Notes: generated by a model from the sequence alone, not told the origin. DNA of 64,000 bases from Actinomycetes bacterium (GCA_022599915.1 JAHZLH010000044.1:1-64000), one strand, 5' to 3'. Shown: positions 18,234 through 28,099, counted from the stretch's first letter. A program made the numbers and translations.

Positions 18234-19808
18234 TTAGTTCTTGTCGGTTCGCAGTGAAAGCTTGACCTTGGGGCCGTAACCGAAAGTGTTCCTCGCCCGC
18301 ACTTCTACTGGGTATTTCTTGCCGGATTTGAGTTTTGACCAGGTCCACTTGTAATGGTTCTTCTTGCTGGACTTGAGTTTCTTGGCCTTCTTCGCTTGCC
18401 AGCCCTGCCACTTGCCGCCTAGCTTGATTCTGGTTTGGTACTTGGTGATTTTCGTGCCGCCATCGCTCTTGGGAACTTTCCACGTTGCGGTCGCGCTGTT
18501 GGAAGTGGTTTTGCCTGACTTCAGTTTCCGAACTTTCCCCGGTGTCTGATACGGCAATACCGGCACCTGTCGCTCGATATATGCCAGCCGGTTCGGGCTG
18601 CCCGGTTTACTCAAAGACAGCGTTCCGGTGGTCGCGGACTTGGCTACGAGATTGGTGATATCCGCAGCGTCTGCGGTGGGATAGAGGCTCCACAACACAG
18701 CGGCCACTCCGCTGACTGCTGGCGCTGCCATGGAGGTTCCGGAGAGGACGTTCTCCTGCCCCAGCAACCCCACCGAAGAAATCCCAACACCCGGAGCCCA
18801 AGTGTCCAGACATGAACCGTAGTTGGAAAATCCGGCTTGCCGATCTCTGGGATCGGTGGCGCCGACCGTGATCACTGCTGGCTCGCTCGCGGGTGATTGG
18901 GTGCAGGCATTGGCAGTGTCGTTTCCGGCGGCCGCTACCGTCAGGATCCCGCGGGAAACCGTTTCTGCGATGGCCGCATCCATTAGGTCACTTGTCGGGC
19001 CACCAAAACTCGCGTTGATGATCGCCGGACGTTCCACGTTCTCCGCGATCCAGTTCAGCGCCAGGAGCAGTCCGGAGCTTTGGCCTTGACCAGCACAGTT
19101 CAAGACTCTCACCGAATGAACGATGGCCTGTTTCGCAACCCCATACGTTGTGGAGAGTGCGGTGCCTGCCACATGGGTACCGTGCCCCTGACAGTCATAG
19201 GCGGAGTTCGCGACAGTGGGTAGGTAGACACCCTGGCCGACGCGGCCAGCAAACTCCGGCAGGTTGACGTTGACCCCGGAATCAACCACATAGACATGCA
19301 CACCCGCGCCCGTGCCGACCGGATCAAAGATCCCATCCAGCGGCAGTGAACGTTGGTTGATCCGGCTGAGATTCCAATATGGGGTGGCTGTTGTTGCTGT
19401 GGTCGCGGATGGCGTGGAGGCGGTAATGGTGTGGTTGCGCTCAACCTTTCGAATCAGCGGAGACTTGCGAAGCCGCTGGAGTTGTTTGCTGTTGAGGTCG
19501 ACGGCTGCGCCGTTGAAGATCGGACCCCGCACGCCAGCAATATCTTCCTTAGCCAGCCGGGCGCCAGCTCGGCGCAGTATGCTGCGCGTTGATCCGTTGG
19601 CGAATCCGGCGAACTTCACGAGGAAACTTCCTTGGCTATCACCAAGAACCCGGCCGCTTCCATTCTTTTCGCCCGTGCCAATGTCCCCGCTGAAGGTGGC
19701 TGATTCGGTCGGAGGAACGGGAGCGGCCACCGCATGTGGCGCCAACAATCCAAGACCGATGAGAGCGGTCGGAAACAGGATTTTCCAGCTGAGCGACTCT
19801 GACAACAT
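18234..19808 (-). CDS. Secreted subtilisin-like serine protease (S8) with C-terminal FN3 domain
   Basis: A 524-residue exported protease. A signal peptide ends at the APHAVAA region, an I9-like propeptide follows to about residue 125, then the S8 domain with Asp176 (VVDSGVN), His209 (GHGTHVAGT), oxyanion Asn296 (AAAGND) and Ser359 (SGTSMAAP). The spacing resembles proteinase-K-type enzymes. Residues 425-524 form a Lys-rich fibronectin III domain (PKSDGGTKITKYQ, VRARNTFGYGP). An extracellular scavenging or processing role is likely. The Lys-rich tail is unusual and also occurs in the secreted nuclease at 20.9-21.9 kb. Confidence 0.93.
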   Translation of the reverse strand: MLSESLSWKILFPTALIGLGLLAPHAVAAPVPPTESATFSGDIGTGEKNGSGRVLGDSQGSFLVKFAGFANGSTRSILRRAGARLAKEDIAGVRGPIFNGAAVDLNSKQLQRLRKSPLIRKVERNHTITASTPSATTATTATPYWNLSRINQRSLPLDGIFDPVGTGAGVHVYVVDSGVNVNLPEFAGRVGQGVYLPTVANSAYDCQGHGTHVAGTALSTTYGVAKQAIVHSVRVLNCAGQGQSSGLLLALNWIAENVERPAIINASFGGPTSDLMDAAIAETVSRGILTVAAAGNDTANACTQSPASEPAVITVGATDPRDRQAGFSNYGSCLDTWAPGVGISSVGLLGQENVLSGTSMAAPAVSGVAAVLWSLYPTADAADITNLVAKSATTGTLSLSKPGSPNRLAYIERQVPVLPYQTPGKVRKLKSGKTTSNSATATWKVPKSDGGTKITKYQTRIKLGGKWQGWQAKKAKKLKSSKKNHYKWTWSKLKSGKKYPVEVRARNTFGYGPKVKLSLRTDKN

Positions 19809-20226
19809 CCACCCCGATCCAGCCAGTGGCTACCGCGACGAGTACTACCTGCCTGGCGGTCCTCGAGCCAGAACAAATGCGACTACCGGTGCCGTGGGCA
19901 CAACGGGTGCCGTGGACATAACGGGTGCCTTGGGTACATCGCTCAGGCTATACCACCAGTCGGTTGAGCGTCTCCCGCTTGAGGGCGGCCACCTCTCAAG
20001 TTCTCTCCGCAGCCTCACCCTCGGTGCCGAGATAGTGATGGCTGAGCTGCCCCGTGATTCAGTCTTGCTTGCTAGCCCAATAGATCTAGTTGGGCGGGTA
20101 CGTGTCGATTAGGTCAATGGTCACCGAACGCGCTGGATGTGATGCAGCAGACAGCAAGGGGTTTGCCTACGGGATGCACCCAGAGCCACACTGGAGAAGG
20201 AGATAGTTATAGGACCGAGGGGGTGG
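19809..20226. other. 418-bp divergent intergenic region
   Basis: It separates the minus-strand subtilase from the plus-strand pentapeptide protein and must hold both promoters, which I cannot place. A long plus-strand frame crosses it but begins antisense to the subtilase and has no ribosome site. The one structured element is an 18-bp triple repeat. Confidence 0.5.
19885..19938 (+). repeat. Three imperfect 18-bp tandem repeats
   Basis: Units at 19885-19902, 19903-19920 and 19921-19938 share the frame ACGGGTGCCGTGGGCACA, with one to three differences each. They lie about 80-130 bases upstream of the subtilase start and may be regulator sites or slippage products. Confidence 0.8.
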
Positions 20227-20907
20227 ATGATGGCGGCTTGGCCAAGGACTAAGGATACGGTCCGACCCTGCCCTTTCTGTAAGTCAGCGCTGGGGGTCGG
20301 TGCAACTTCCTGCCATCGGTGTGGGTTCCCATTGGCAGACTTGAGCGCGTCACTACTGCTGGAAGAGCCCGTGCTCCACGCTCGTCGGCAGCCATCACGT
20401 CCAAATGCAGTATTGGGTCGGCTGACGCAGGAGCGAAAAGCTATTGCAGTCGCTATTGCGGTAGTTCTGGTCTCGTTGCTCGGACTTAGTCTCACGGCTG
20501 ATTATCGAGGCCCGGATTATTCCGGTCAGGACCTCGTTGGTATGTCCTTGTCATCACCGCAACGTGATTTGGTTGGGGCCGACTTCACGCAGGCGAACCT
20601 GGAGTACGCAGACCTTTCTAGCCAGGATCTGTTCGCTGCCGACTTTGCTAGTGCAAATCTGGGTTCGGCAAACTTGCGTGGCGCAGAAGCCGTCGCAACG
20701 AGTTTTCGAGACGCCAACTTGGCCTACGCCCGACTCGCAGCTGCGCAGTTGACCGGTGCGGACTTTGCCGGAGCTGATCTCACGGGAGCTGATCTCACGG
20801 GAGCAGATCTCGCGGAAGCCAATATCACCAGCGCCTATCGGTGTCGGACTGTCATGCCGGACGAATCGATCGACAGCACCGACTGCGGCACCGTAACTAG
20901 TCGATAG
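20227..20907 (+). CDS. Zinc-ribbon, membrane-anchored pentapeptide-repeat protein
   Basis: A 226-residue protein in three parts. Residues 15-33 form a double-CxxC zinc ribbon (CPFCKS, CHRCGF). A hydrophobic segment near 77-95 (AVAIAVVLVSLLGLSL) should cross the membrane. From about residue 105 to 200 runs a pentapeptide-repeat helix (ADFTQANLEYADL, ADLTGADLTGADL). Two short Cys-bearing stretches end it (YRCRTV, TDCGTV). The repeat part would be outside the cell if the ribbon is cytosolic. ATG 20227 or 20230 may be used; GAGGGGG lies at 20218-20224. Function unknown. Confidence 0.85.
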   Translation: MMAAWPRTKDTVRPCPFCKSALGVGATSCHRCGFPLADLSASLLLEEPVLHARRQPSRPNAVLGRLTQERKAIAVAIAVVLVSLLGLSLTADYRGPDYSGQDLVGMSLSSPQRDLVGADFTQANLEYADLSSQDLFAADFASANLGSANLRGAEAVATSFRDANLAYARLAAAQLTGADFAGADLTGADLTGADLAEANITSAYRCRTVMPDESIDSTDCGTVTSR

Positions 20908-20943
20908 CAGCGATGTACGTGAACCGGTGCCTTGGAAACCTAG

Positions 20944-21945
20944 TCAGGAAAGCTTGATGACGGCACGAACCATGTTGTGATCCGACCCGTGGTACTTCTT
21001 ATCGAATTTCCCGTTCTTCTTCAGGTTGAGAACGATCTCGTATTTCTTTGGCTTGGGTATGCCTTTGGAGTAGATGACGTCAATCTTGGGTGAGCCGTTG
21101 TTGTAATAGCGCGGCTTCGGCGGAAAGCCGTCCCACTTGGAGTCCTGACCGGTCTTGTTGATCGTTCCGTAGTTCGTGTTGATGGCCTTCTTTGCCTTCT
21201 CCGCGTTCGTGTACCCCTGCTTGTTCCAGATCTTTTGCGGCGTGGGGTTTTCCTTGCCCAGAGTTGCGTTCACATCCCCCATGAAGAGTTGAATCGGCGC
21301 CGGGCCACCGATCTGTGCCAAGTGCTGGTCGACCCACTTGGGCAGGCCTTTGGCCATGTCATTGCGCGCGGCTCTGGCCTGCTCTGCCAGCTTTGGCTCT
21401 TGCTTGTGCTGAGGCGGAAGATGCAGCGAAACCGCGAAGATTCGCTTGCCGGTCTTGAGGTGCTCAAGTAGGGCGTAGCCGAGCGGACGGTCCTTCACAT
21501 CATCGTCGTAGTGATCCGGCGATGTGAACGCCGACGGTTCGACCGATCCGATACCTCCTTCAGGAAGGAGCCTGAAGGTTGCTGTCCGGTAGAAGATTCG
21601 GTTGGCGCAGGAGACTGGCCGACAGCGATCGCTTCCTACCGGGGCAATCTGGTAGCCCTGGTCGGCAAGCTCGGCTTCGAATTCTTTAGCGGTGCCGTCG
21701 TAGTCGTCTACTTCCTGAAGCGCGAGCAACTGGGGTTTGGCCTTTTCAATGGTTCGAAGAATCTTCTTTTTGCGCTCCGGCCAGGTTCCGCCAACATCGC
21801 CACACGTCTTTGGGCGACAGATGTTGTAGGTCGCGATCTCGACTTTTTCGGCTGAGCCAGCCTGTGCTGGAGCCACGGCGGTGATGAGGCTGCCCACCAA
21901 GAAGACAGCCGAGAGTGACGCAATCGTGACGCGCAGTGATTTCAT
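20944..21945 (-). CDS. Secreted endonuclease/exonuclease/phosphatase (EEP) family protein
   Basis: A 333-residue exported protein of the DNase I/sphingomyelinase fold. The signal peptide ends near APAQAG. Catalytic elements are YNICRP, ALQEVDD (metal-binding Glu), SLHLPPQ, GDVNATLG (Asp/Asn) and the final GSDHNMVRA (Asp/His). Two Cys pairs (CRPKTC, CRPVSC) may form disulfides. The C-terminus is Lys-rich. It may degrade extracellular DNA or phosphodiesters to release phosphate, though no PHO box is seen upstream. Confidence 0.88.
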   Translation of the reverse strand: MKSLRVTIASLSAVFLVGSLITAVAPAQAGSAEKVEIATYNICRPKTCGDVGGTWPERKKKILRTIEKAKPQLLALQEVDDYDGTAKEFEAELADQGYQIAPVGSDRCRPVSCANRIFYRTATFRLLPEGGIGSVEPSAFTSPDHYDDDVKDRPLGYALLEHLKTGKRIFAVSLHLPPQHKQEPKLAEQARAARNDMAKGLPKWVDQHLAQIGGPAPIQLFMGDVNATLGKENPTPQKIWNKQGYTNAEKAKKAINTNYGTINKTGQDSKWDGFPPKPRYYNNGSPKIDVIYSKGIPKPKKYEIVLNLKKNGKFDKKYHGSDHNMVRAVIKLS

Positions 21946-22033
21946 GACTGCAAGTTAGCATGCCCCGTGGCCTATCTCTTTTCTCTTTCTGACAGCAAAG
22001 GAGGGGGATGGCTCGCGACATCTCTGTCGAGAC

Positions 22034-22109
22034 TGGAGCCGGCGAGGGGACTCGAACCCCTAACCACCTGTTTACAAGACAGGTGCGCTGCCAATTGCGC
22101 CACGCCGGC
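22034..22109 (-). tRNA. tRNA-Thr (UGU anticodon)
   Basis: Read on the minus strand from 22109: acceptor GCCGGCG, D arm GCGC, anticodon stem CCTGT/ACAGG with loop CTTGTAA (anticodon TGT, reads ACA), T arm AGGGG TTCGAGT CCCCT, acceptor CGCCGGC, discriminator T. CCA is encoded (22036-22034). All stems pair fully. Confidence 0.97.
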
Positions 22110-22199
22110 GATGCCCCGATTGTAGGGGAGGTAAGCGACGTAGTGGGCTTCGGCTTCCGGAGGGCAATGCCAGCCCTGCTCGCGGTCTGATCCGGTGGG

Positions 22200-23126
22200 C
22201 TAGCCGTTGCGCAACCGGTCCAGTGCGATGGCGGTAGCCGTGGACGCATTAAGTGACTCAGTAGTTGCCAGGATCGGGATGGTGACAAGCAGGTCACACT
22301 TTGATGCCACCAGACGGGAAAGGCCATCGGCTTCACTTCCAACAACCAGTGCTACCGGACGATCCAGGATGTCTGCGTCCACGCTGTGCAGCGGTGTTCC
22401 GCCAGCAGCTGCTAGCCCCACGACCAAATAGTCCGCCTTTTGCAAGGAGGAGATGGACTGAGACAAGTTAGTTACCCGAGCGACAGGTAAACGGGCGAGT
22501 GCGCCTGCAGAGGCTCGCCAGGCTGCTGCCGTGACCCCGGCTGCTCGGCGGTTGGGTATCACGAGGCCAGCCGCACCAAAGGCGGCCGCGCTGCGTGCGA
22601 TTGCGCCTAGGTTGCGGCCATCTTGTAAATGATCCAGCACTACGATGATGGGTTGGCTGTCATCCTTAGGGGCGTTGCCGATTGCGTCGTGCAACTGCGC
22701 GTAGTCGAACGGGGCCACCTGCAAGGCGATGCCTTGATGGGGCAAGCCATCGGCCAGGCGATCCAAATCTTTCTTGTTCTTCACCACCACGGGGATGCCG
22801 GCGCCGGTTGCTGTGGCGCGAGCCCGCGTGATCCGGGAGTCATCTCCGATCGACTCGGCAATCACCAACTCGATTCCTGGTATGCCAGCAGCCAGTGCAT
22901 CGTCTACTGCGTTGCGGCCGAGGATCACCTCTCGACGAGTCGCTGCCTCCCGGTCCTTGCTGGACCGTCGCTGTGCTTTTCGGGCAGCAGGATGACCTGT
23001 CCGATCCTCGGCTTTCGGGGTTGGGCCTTTTCCTTCTAGGCCACGACGCCGTTGTCCGCCCGAGCCGGTACTCGGTTGATTCTTCTTCTTGCGAGTCGCA
23101 CCCGGTCGCGACGAGTTGCCTGCCAT
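22200..23126 (-). CDS. rlmB: 23S rRNA 2'-O-methyltransferase RlmB (SpoU/TrmH family)
   Basis: A 308-residue SPOUT enzyme that methylates G2251 of 23S rRNA in the peptidyl-transferase centre. A basic, disordered N-terminus (about 75 residues) precedes the substrate-binding domain (VILGRNAVDDAL), then the knotted domain with LDHLQDGRNLGAIARSA, VIPNRRAAGVT and the C-terminal LVVGSEADGLSRLV, LNASTATAIAL. ATG 23126 begins one base after the cysS stop, so the two are coupled; the longer frame from 23210 overlaps cysS and is rejected. Confidence 0.95.
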   Translation of the reverse strand: MAGNSSRPGATRKKKNQPSTGSGGQRRRGLEGKGPTPKAEDRTGHPAARKAQRRSSKDREAATRREVILGRNAVDDALAAGIPGIELVIAESIGDDSRITRARATATGAGIPVVVKNKKDLDRLADGLPHQGIALQVAPFDYAQLHDAIGNAPKDDSQPIIVVLDHLQDGRNLGAIARSAAAFGAAGLVIPNRRAAGVTAAAWRASAGALARLPVARVTNLSQSISSLQKADYLVVGLAAAGGTPLHSVDADILDRPVALVVGSEADGLSRLVASKCDLLVTIPILATTESLNASTATAIALDRLRNG

Positions 23127-23127
23127 A

Positions 23128-24525
23128 TCAGTTCCCAGTCTCGTCGAACGACCAAGTGGAACCATCGGCGCCGTCTTCAATGACCAGTCCGGCATCGGTA
23201 AGTCGCGCACGAATCTGATCAGCCGTGGCGAAGTCCTTTTCGCTTCGGGCCATTGCCCGCTGTTCCAATAGGTAGTTGACGACGTTGTCTAGTGCTGCCT
23301 CACCGCGGTTGTCGCCGGCTGCCGCCCACATGGGGTCGAGCGGATCTACTCCCAGAATACCGGCCATGGCGCGGACCTGTCCCACGGCTTTGGTAGCGTC
23401 TTGGCCTTGTGCTAGCGCCTCATTCCCTCGGGTGACCTGTTCGTGCAGTACTGCAAGGGCCGCTGGCACTCCCAAGTCGTCATCCAGCGCCACTGCGAAC
23501 TCGTCCGGTACTGGGAAAGCAGTGGGATCCACGCCACCAGTAGCTGACGTCGCCCGGCGCACAAAGGACTCGATCCGGCGGAATCCAGCGGCTGCTTCGT
23601 CGAGAGCCTGAGGTGAAAACTCCAGCATCGAGCGGTAGTGAGCAGAGCCCATGTAGTAGCGCAGTTCGACCGGGCGGACACGCTTGACTAACTCGCTGAC
23701 CAGCAGCGAGTTACCCAACGACTTGCTCATTTTCTCGCCGGCCGTGGTTACCCAGCCGTTGTGCATCCAGTAGCGGGCGAATCCATCTCCCGCCGCACGT
23801 GATTGGGCGACTTCGTTCTCGTGATGAGGGAAGACCAGATCTAGGCCACCACCGTGGATATCGAATTCGGCACCACAGTACTTGACTGCCATGGCGGAGC
23901 ACTCCAAGTGCCAACCCGGGCGGCCCGGCCCCCATGGGGTCGGCCACGACGGTCCGCCTTCTCGTGCCCCTTTCCACAGTGCGAAATCCTGGGGATCGCG
24001 TTTGGCGGTCGACTTGGAATCGGACGCGGTCTGCATATCGTCCAGTCGCTGACCGCTGAGTTTGCCGTAGTCGGCGAAGGAGCCCACATCGAAATACACG
24101 TCGCCGTCGTCGGTTGCGTAGGCGTGACCTGCATCAATGAGGCGCTGCATCAGCACGACCATCTCCGGAATATGACCGGTTGCTCGTGGCTCGTAGCTGG
24201 GTGGGAGTACCCCCAACAGTCGGTAGGCGTCGGAGAAGCGCTGTTCGTGTAGGTAGGCCCACGCCCACCATTCCTCATTTGCTGCAGCTGATTTGGTCAG
24301 GATCTTGTCATCGATGTCGGTGACGTTTCGGACCAGTGTTACCTCGTAGCCGTTGTGGCTGAGCCATCGTCGCAGGATGTCGAAGGCGATGGCTGAACGC
24401 ATATGTCCGATGTGTGGGTCTGACTGCACGGTGGCACCGCAGACATAGATCGAAGCCTGACCCGGTGTAACCGGTACAAACTCGCGCAGGCTTCGCGAGG
24501 CGGTGTCATGGATGTGCAACGTCAC
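23128..24525 (-). CDS. cysS: Cysteinyl-tRNA synthetase
   Basis: A 465-residue class Ia enzyme that charges tRNA-Cys. The HIGH motif appears as PHIGHMR, the zinc site uses YVCGATV, WHLECSA and HHENE, and KMSKS is exact ([10 protein letters not shown]). The C-terminal DALR-type helices are present. It is a true CysS and not MshC, the mycothiol ligase, because the order and context (ispDF-cysS-rlmB) match the housekeeping locus. Confidence 0.97.
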   Translation of the reverse strand: MTLHIHDTASRSLREFVPVTPGQASIYVCGATVQSDPHIGHMRSAIAFDILRRWLSHNGYEVTLVRNVTDIDDKILTKSAAANEEWWAWAYLHEQRFSDAYRLLGVLPPSYEPRATGHIPEMVVLMQRLIDAGHAYATDDGDVYFDVGSFADYGKLSGQRLDDMQTASDSKSTAKRDPQDFALWKGAREGGPSWPTPWGPGRPGWHLECSAMAVKYCGAEFDIHGGGLDLVFPHHENEVAQSRAAGDGFARYWMHNGWVTTAGEKMSKSLGNSLLVSELVKRVRPVELRYYMGSAHYRSMLEFSPQALDEAAAGFRRIESFVRRATSATGGVDPTAFPVPDEFAVALDDDLGVPAALAVLHEQVTRGNEALAQGQDATKAVGQVRAMAGILGVDPLDPMWAAAGDNRGEAALDNVVNYLLEQRAMARSEKDFATADQIRARLTDAGLVIEDGADGSTWSFDETGN

Positions 24526-24562
24526 TCGTTAAGGCTAGCGAGACTGATCCGCCGCCGATGCG

Positions 24563-25045
24563 TTAGGCGGCACGAATTGCCACGAGTGCGGTGGCAATGG
24601 CTGCTAGACCCTCCCCGCGACCAGTCAATCCCAGGCCGTCAGAGGTGGTGGCGCTGACATGGACGTGGCAGCCGACCGCTAGTGACATGGACTCGCAGGC
24701 TTCTGTTCGTCGTGGCGCGAAGCGCGGATGGTTACCGATGATCTGGATGGAGATGTTTTGTGGCGAATGACCGGCTGCGCGCAGTCGAGTCGCAGTTTCT
24801 GCCAGCAGCCTGGATCCGCTGGCACCGGCCAGTTCGGGTTCATCCACACCGAAGTTGGATCCGAGATCGCCCATGCCAGCAGCGGCAAAGAGGGCATCGC
24901 AGGCGGCATGAGCAGCGACATCACCATCGCTATGGCCTACCAACCCGGGTTCATCGGGCCAAGACAACGTCGCAAGCATCAGCGGCGTGGCGCTGTCGTA
25001 GCGATGGACATCTACGCCAATGCCTACCCGCAGATCAGTGAACAC
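24563..25045 (-). CDS. ispF: 2-C-methyl-D-erythritol 2,4-cyclodiphosphate synthase
   Basis: A 160-residue trimeric enzyme of the MEP isoprenoid pathway. Metal ligands are in GIGVDVHRY (Asp/His) and the conserved [23 protein letters not shown] and the end [13 protein letters not shown] complete the signature. GTG 25045 has GGAGG eight bases upstream and gives the family's usual length; it overlaps the ispD end by 11 bases, so the pair is coupled. Confidence 0.97.
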   Translation of the reverse strand: MFTDLRVGIGVDVHRYDSATPLMLATLSWPDEPGLVGHSDGDVAAHAACDALFAAAGMGDLGSNFGVDEPELAGASGSRLLAETATRLRAAGHSPQNISIQIIGNHPRFAPRRTEACESMSLAVGCHVHVSATTSDGLGLTGRGEGLAAIATALVAIRAA

Positions 25046-25727
25046 GCCCCGACCTCCGCCGCACGATCGCTTCGGCGACAAGGAGATCAATAGGTCGGGT
25101 GACCTTCATCGCCTCCTCATCGCCTGGCACTACCAACACCGGTTCTCCTAGCAGTTCGACCAGTCCAGCATCGTCAGTCGCCTCCACCCGATCCACTGAT
25201 AGCGCTGCGCGCAGTAAATCGGCCGTGAAACCTTGTGGTGTCTGTGCCGCACGCAGTTCATTTCTGTCAACGGTGCGAATAACTTGCCCTGCCGCATCGA
25301 CTTCTTTGATGGTGTCCACCACGGGGACGACCGGGACTACCGCACCCGCTCCGCCAGAGACTGCATTAATCACCCGGTCGATGACATCCACTGGAACTAG
25401 CGGTCGAGCTGCGTCGTGGACCAGAACGATACTGCAGTGCAGAGGCAAAGCTGCCAGCCCACGGCGGACCGATCCGGTGCGAGATTCGCCACCGGCAACG
25501 ATGTCCACGTTGGCTGCTACTCCCAGCCCGGTCAGTAGAGATGTGGTTGCCGCCAGTTGGTCCGGTGGAGCTGAAACAACAATGTGTTCGACTGCCCGGC
25601 TCGCTGCCATCGCTCGAACCGCGTGTTCCAGCAGGGTGGATCCGGCAAGCATCCGCAGCGCCTTCGGTTGTCCACCGCCCATTCGTTCGCCGCGCCCGGC
25701 AGCGGGGATGATGCAGCCAACACTCAT
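25035..25727 (-). CDS. ispD: 2-C-methyl-D-erythritol 4-phosphate cytidylyltransferase
   Basis: A 230-residue nucleotidyltransferase that makes CDP-methylerythritol from CTP and MEP. The CTP loop is [16 protein letters not shown], with [11 protein letters not shown] and later [11 protein letters not shown]. Its ATG shares one base with the stop of the PIN/TRAM gene (TGATG), and its end overlaps ispF, placing it in the carD-side operon. Confidence 0.97.
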   Translation of the reverse strand: MSVGCIIPAAGRGERMGGGQPKALRMLAGSTLLEHAVRAMAASRAVEHIVVSAPPDQLAATTSLLTGLGVAANVDIVAGGESRTGSVRRGLAALPLHCSIVLVHDAARPLVPVDVIDRVINAVSGGAGAVVPVVPVVDTIKEVDAAGQVIRTVDRNELRAAQTPQGFTADLLRAALSVDRVEATDDAGLVELLGEPVLVVPGDEEAMKVTRPIDLLVAEAIVRRRSGRVH

Positions 25728-26800
25728 CAGGAGCTCCTCAGTTGTGCAAATGCCATACGTCCGTTCGAGGTCATCAGCACGCTAGTGACCTCGACGTCAA
25801 CGTCACCACCGATCTTCGCGTGACTGTCTTCCACCACAACCATGGTGCCATCATCGAGATAACCGACTCCTTGACCAGCCTCTTTGCCTTCCCGAATCAG
25901 GCGGACGGACACAGTTTCGCCAACTGTCACCGGCGGACGCAGTGCGATCGAAAGCGCGTGGAGATTTTGAACCTGCACGCCGGACACCTGGGCGACTCGC
26001 GCGAGACCGGTATCGGTGGTCAGCAGGGCGTAGTCATTGCGAAGTGCCAACTGGACGAGTTTTGCGTCGGTATCAACTACCTCGGGAACTTCATCCGGAA
26101 TCACCTGCAGTTCAATACCAGAGGTGCGTCGCAGTACCTCAAGGGTGTCTAGCCCGCGCCGGCCCTTCGCCCGCCGAGTTTCTTCGGAGGTATCAGCAAG
26201 TTGCTGTAACTCGTCCAACACTGGTTGGCAGACCACGATCCGGCCAAGCCCAAAACCGGCCTTGGCGACATCCACAATTCGGCCATCGATTGCCACTGAG
26301 GTGTCGAGTAGTCGGACCGGATGAGATTGGCGACCCCCGGCCTTGGCTCCGGCAACGCTGAGCACTGCTTCTCGTCGGCGCTGCGCCACGGTGAAGCCGA
26401 AGGCGCCCGCCAAGACCACGATGAAAGCGAAAATGGTCAGCCCAACTAGAGGCTCGGCCACTAGAAAGATTGGCCACACCACAATGGAGGCGAGAACGCT
26501 ACCGACGACTGCACCGATCGTGCCGGATACAAGTTCTTCAGGAGTTATGCCGTCCAGCGCTCGATCTCCTCGGTCGAGCACCTTGACGAGATAGCGAGCC
26601 AGCGCGCCCCCCAACGAGTAACCGAGCCCGCCCCCAATGATCAGCCCCAACATTGGAGCGGTGAAAATCCCCAAGACTTCAGCATTGGGGTCGTCCACGA
26701 TGCTGCTGGCGATCTGCACACCGACCGCGCCGCCGAAGACCACGACTAGGAGACGCAATATCTCGACGATAAAGCCGTTCTTTTTGACTGCAGGACTCAC
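25727..26800 (-). CDS. Membrane PIN/TRAM domain protein (YacL-like)
   Basis: A 357-residue protein with four hydrophobic segments in the first 130 residues, then a PIN nuclease-fold domain and a C-terminal TRAM domain. Acidic PIN residues are in LLDTSVAIDGRI, DELQQL, DTDAKLVQLA and LLTTDTGLA, so an RNase active site looks intact. TRAM (VSVRLIREGKEAGQGVGYLDDGT) may bind RNA. Orthologs stand between carD and ispD in many actinobacteria; the cellular role is not established. Confidence 0.93.
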   Translation of the reverse strand: MSPAVKKNGFIVEILRLLVVVFGGAVGVQIASSIVDDPNAEVLGIFTAPMLGLIIGGGLGYSLGGALARYLVKVLDRGDRALDGITPEELVSGTIGAVVGSVLASIVVWPIFLVAEPLVGLTIFAFIVVLAGAFGFTVAQRRREAVLSVAGAKAGGRQSHPVRLLDTSVAIDGRIVDVAKAGFGLGRIVVCQPVLDELQQLADTSEETRRAKGRRGLDTLEVLRRTSGIELQVIPDEVPEVVDTDAKLVQLALRNDYALLTTDTGLARVAQVSGVQVQNLHALSIALRPPVTVGETVSVRLIREGKEAGQGVGYLDDGTMVVVEDSHAKIGGDVDVEVTSVLMTSNGRMAFAQLRSS

Positions 26801-26824
26801 AAGGTCAGTGTGTAGCCCATGAGG

Positions 26825-27307
26825 CTAGGAAGCCAGTACCTCGTCGAGAAGGGCCTCGGCTTTGTCCTCATTGGTGTCTTCAGCTAGTGCTAATTCGCTG
26901 ACCAGAACCGCACGTGCCTTGGTTAACATGCGTTTTTCGCCGGCGGATAGGCCACGATCTTGGTCCCGTCGCCAGAGGTCTCGGATGACCTCCGCCACGC
27001 GAACTACGTCGCCGGAGGCCAATTTCTCCAGGTTCGCCTTATAGCGCCGAGACCAGTTGGTGGGCTCCTCGACGTAGGGCTTCCGGAGGACCTCAAACAC
27101 CTCATCGAGGCCTTCGGAGTTGACGACATCTCGCACCCCGACCAAGTCAACATTTTGTGCTGGGACCCGGACGATGAGATTGCCCTGATGGACTTGCAGC
27201 ACCAAGATTTCTAGATCTTTTCCGTTGACGTTTTTGTGCTCGATCGCATTGATCTCAGCAGCTCCGTGATGCGGATAGACGACGGTGTCGCCGACTTTGA
27301 ACGTCAT
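26825..27307 (-). CDS. carD: RNA polymerase-binding transcription factor CarD
   Basis: A 160-residue global regulator that stabilises open promoter complexes. The N-terminal RID domain ([17 protein letters not shown]) binds the RNA polymerase beta subunit; the C-terminal helical part ([17 protein letters not shown]) has the conserved Trp that inserts at the upstream edge of the -10 element. It heads the group PIN/TRAM-ispD-ispF-cysS-rlmB on the minus strand, 24 bases before the PIN gene. Confidence 0.97.
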   Translation of the reverse strand: MTFKVGDTVVYPHHGAAEINAIEHKNVNGKDLEILVLQVHQGNLIVRVPAQNVDLVGVRDVVNSEGLDEVFEVLRKPYVEEPTNWSRRYKANLEKLASGDVVRVAEVIRDLWRRDQDRGLSAGEKRMLTKARAVLVSELALAEDTNEDKAEALLDEVLAS

Positions 27308-27515
27308 GCGCAGAAACCCCTTCCCGGGTTACCAGAGTAACACGCGCACCTGTTGCATCCGAAGGCGAAGACTGGCGCTAGGCAGCGACGTTGATCTTGG
27401 TCCGAGACGAGATGGCCGACAAACACCGGCAACTTGTCCTCCTCCTTGAGTGGTCGTGTAGTGGCGGCGAGCTAGGTTGGCTAGTCTGGCGACGAGTTAC
27501 TACGAGGAGGCGTCT

Positions 27516-28052
27516 GTGAATCGCTCCGCCATCATGCTTGCCGCAGTCGCGCTGGTGCTGGCCCCCATTGCTACGGGTTGTGCCACCGGTGATGATGCGG
27601 CAACGAAGGTGCAAGGCCGGTCCGGTGATGGGATCGCAATTGAAGTTGAAGGCATGCTGATCGACAACGCCACCATTGTGGCCGGCAATCCTGGCTCGGG
27701 CAAAGCGGCGTTCCTCGGCACGCTGTACAACCCCACGAGTAATGAAGATGCGCTGATCAGCATCAAGGCGGGAGACAGCCAGGCGGAACTATTGCCGGAG
27801 CCGATCCCGGTAGCCGGGATGTCGGCAGCGAAGGTGATGGCTGGTACGGACCAGCAGGCGCTGTTCTCGGACTTTGAGGTACCGCCCGGTGCATATACCG
27901 ACCTGACGCTAGTTTTTGAGTCCGCAGCGAGTGCCCAGTTCGAAGCGCTGGTGGTGGCTCCTTACGGGGCCTACGTCACGGCTGCACCGGAGGGCACCGA
28001 CGAGGTCGTCAAGAAGGTCGAGGAGCACTCCGGCGGTCACGGCGGCGAGTAG
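27516..28052 (+). CDS. LpqE-like lipoprotein
   Basis: A 178-residue lipoprotein with lipobox IATGC and an Ig-like beta domain (IEVEGMLIDNATIV, FEVPPGAYTDLTLVFE). The fold and placement divergent from carD suggest LpqE of mycobacteria, which occupies the same position (from memory). The copper-chaperone-like family PCuAC is a distant alternative, but no Met/His copper site is evident apart from a His-Gly tail (HSGGHGGE). GTG 27516 has GAGGAGG five bases upstream, which rules out the longer frame. Confidence 0.75.
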   Translation: MNRSAIMLAAVALVLAPIATGCATGDDAATKVQGRSGDGIAIEVEGMLIDNATIVAGNPGSGKAAFLGTLYNPTSNEDALISIKAGDSQAELLPEPIPVAGMSAAKVMAGTDQQALFSDFEVPPGAYTDLTLVFESAASAQFEALVVAPYGAYVTAAPEGTDEVVKKVEEHSGGHGGE

Positions 28053-28079
28053 CAGTTACCGCGTTGGGTTGGCTGCGCT

Positions 28080-28098
28080 GGTGGCGGGAAGAGCCACC
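28080..28098. terminator. Hairpin between lipoprotein and regX3
   Basis: GGTGGC (28080-28085) and GCCACC (28093-28098) make a 6-bp stem with a 7-base loop between two converging genes. It could stop transcription from either side; no U tract. Confidence 0.4.
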
Positions 28099-28099
28099 G

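Noticed and set aside
19312-20112. 266-residue plus-strand frame running out of the subtilase antisense strand
   Set aside because: Two thirds is antisense to the protease; the remainder has no ribosome site and no recognisable domain.
25099-25785. 228-residue plus-strand frame opposite ispD
   Set aside because: Shadow of ispD; Ser/Thr/Arg-rich with no domain.
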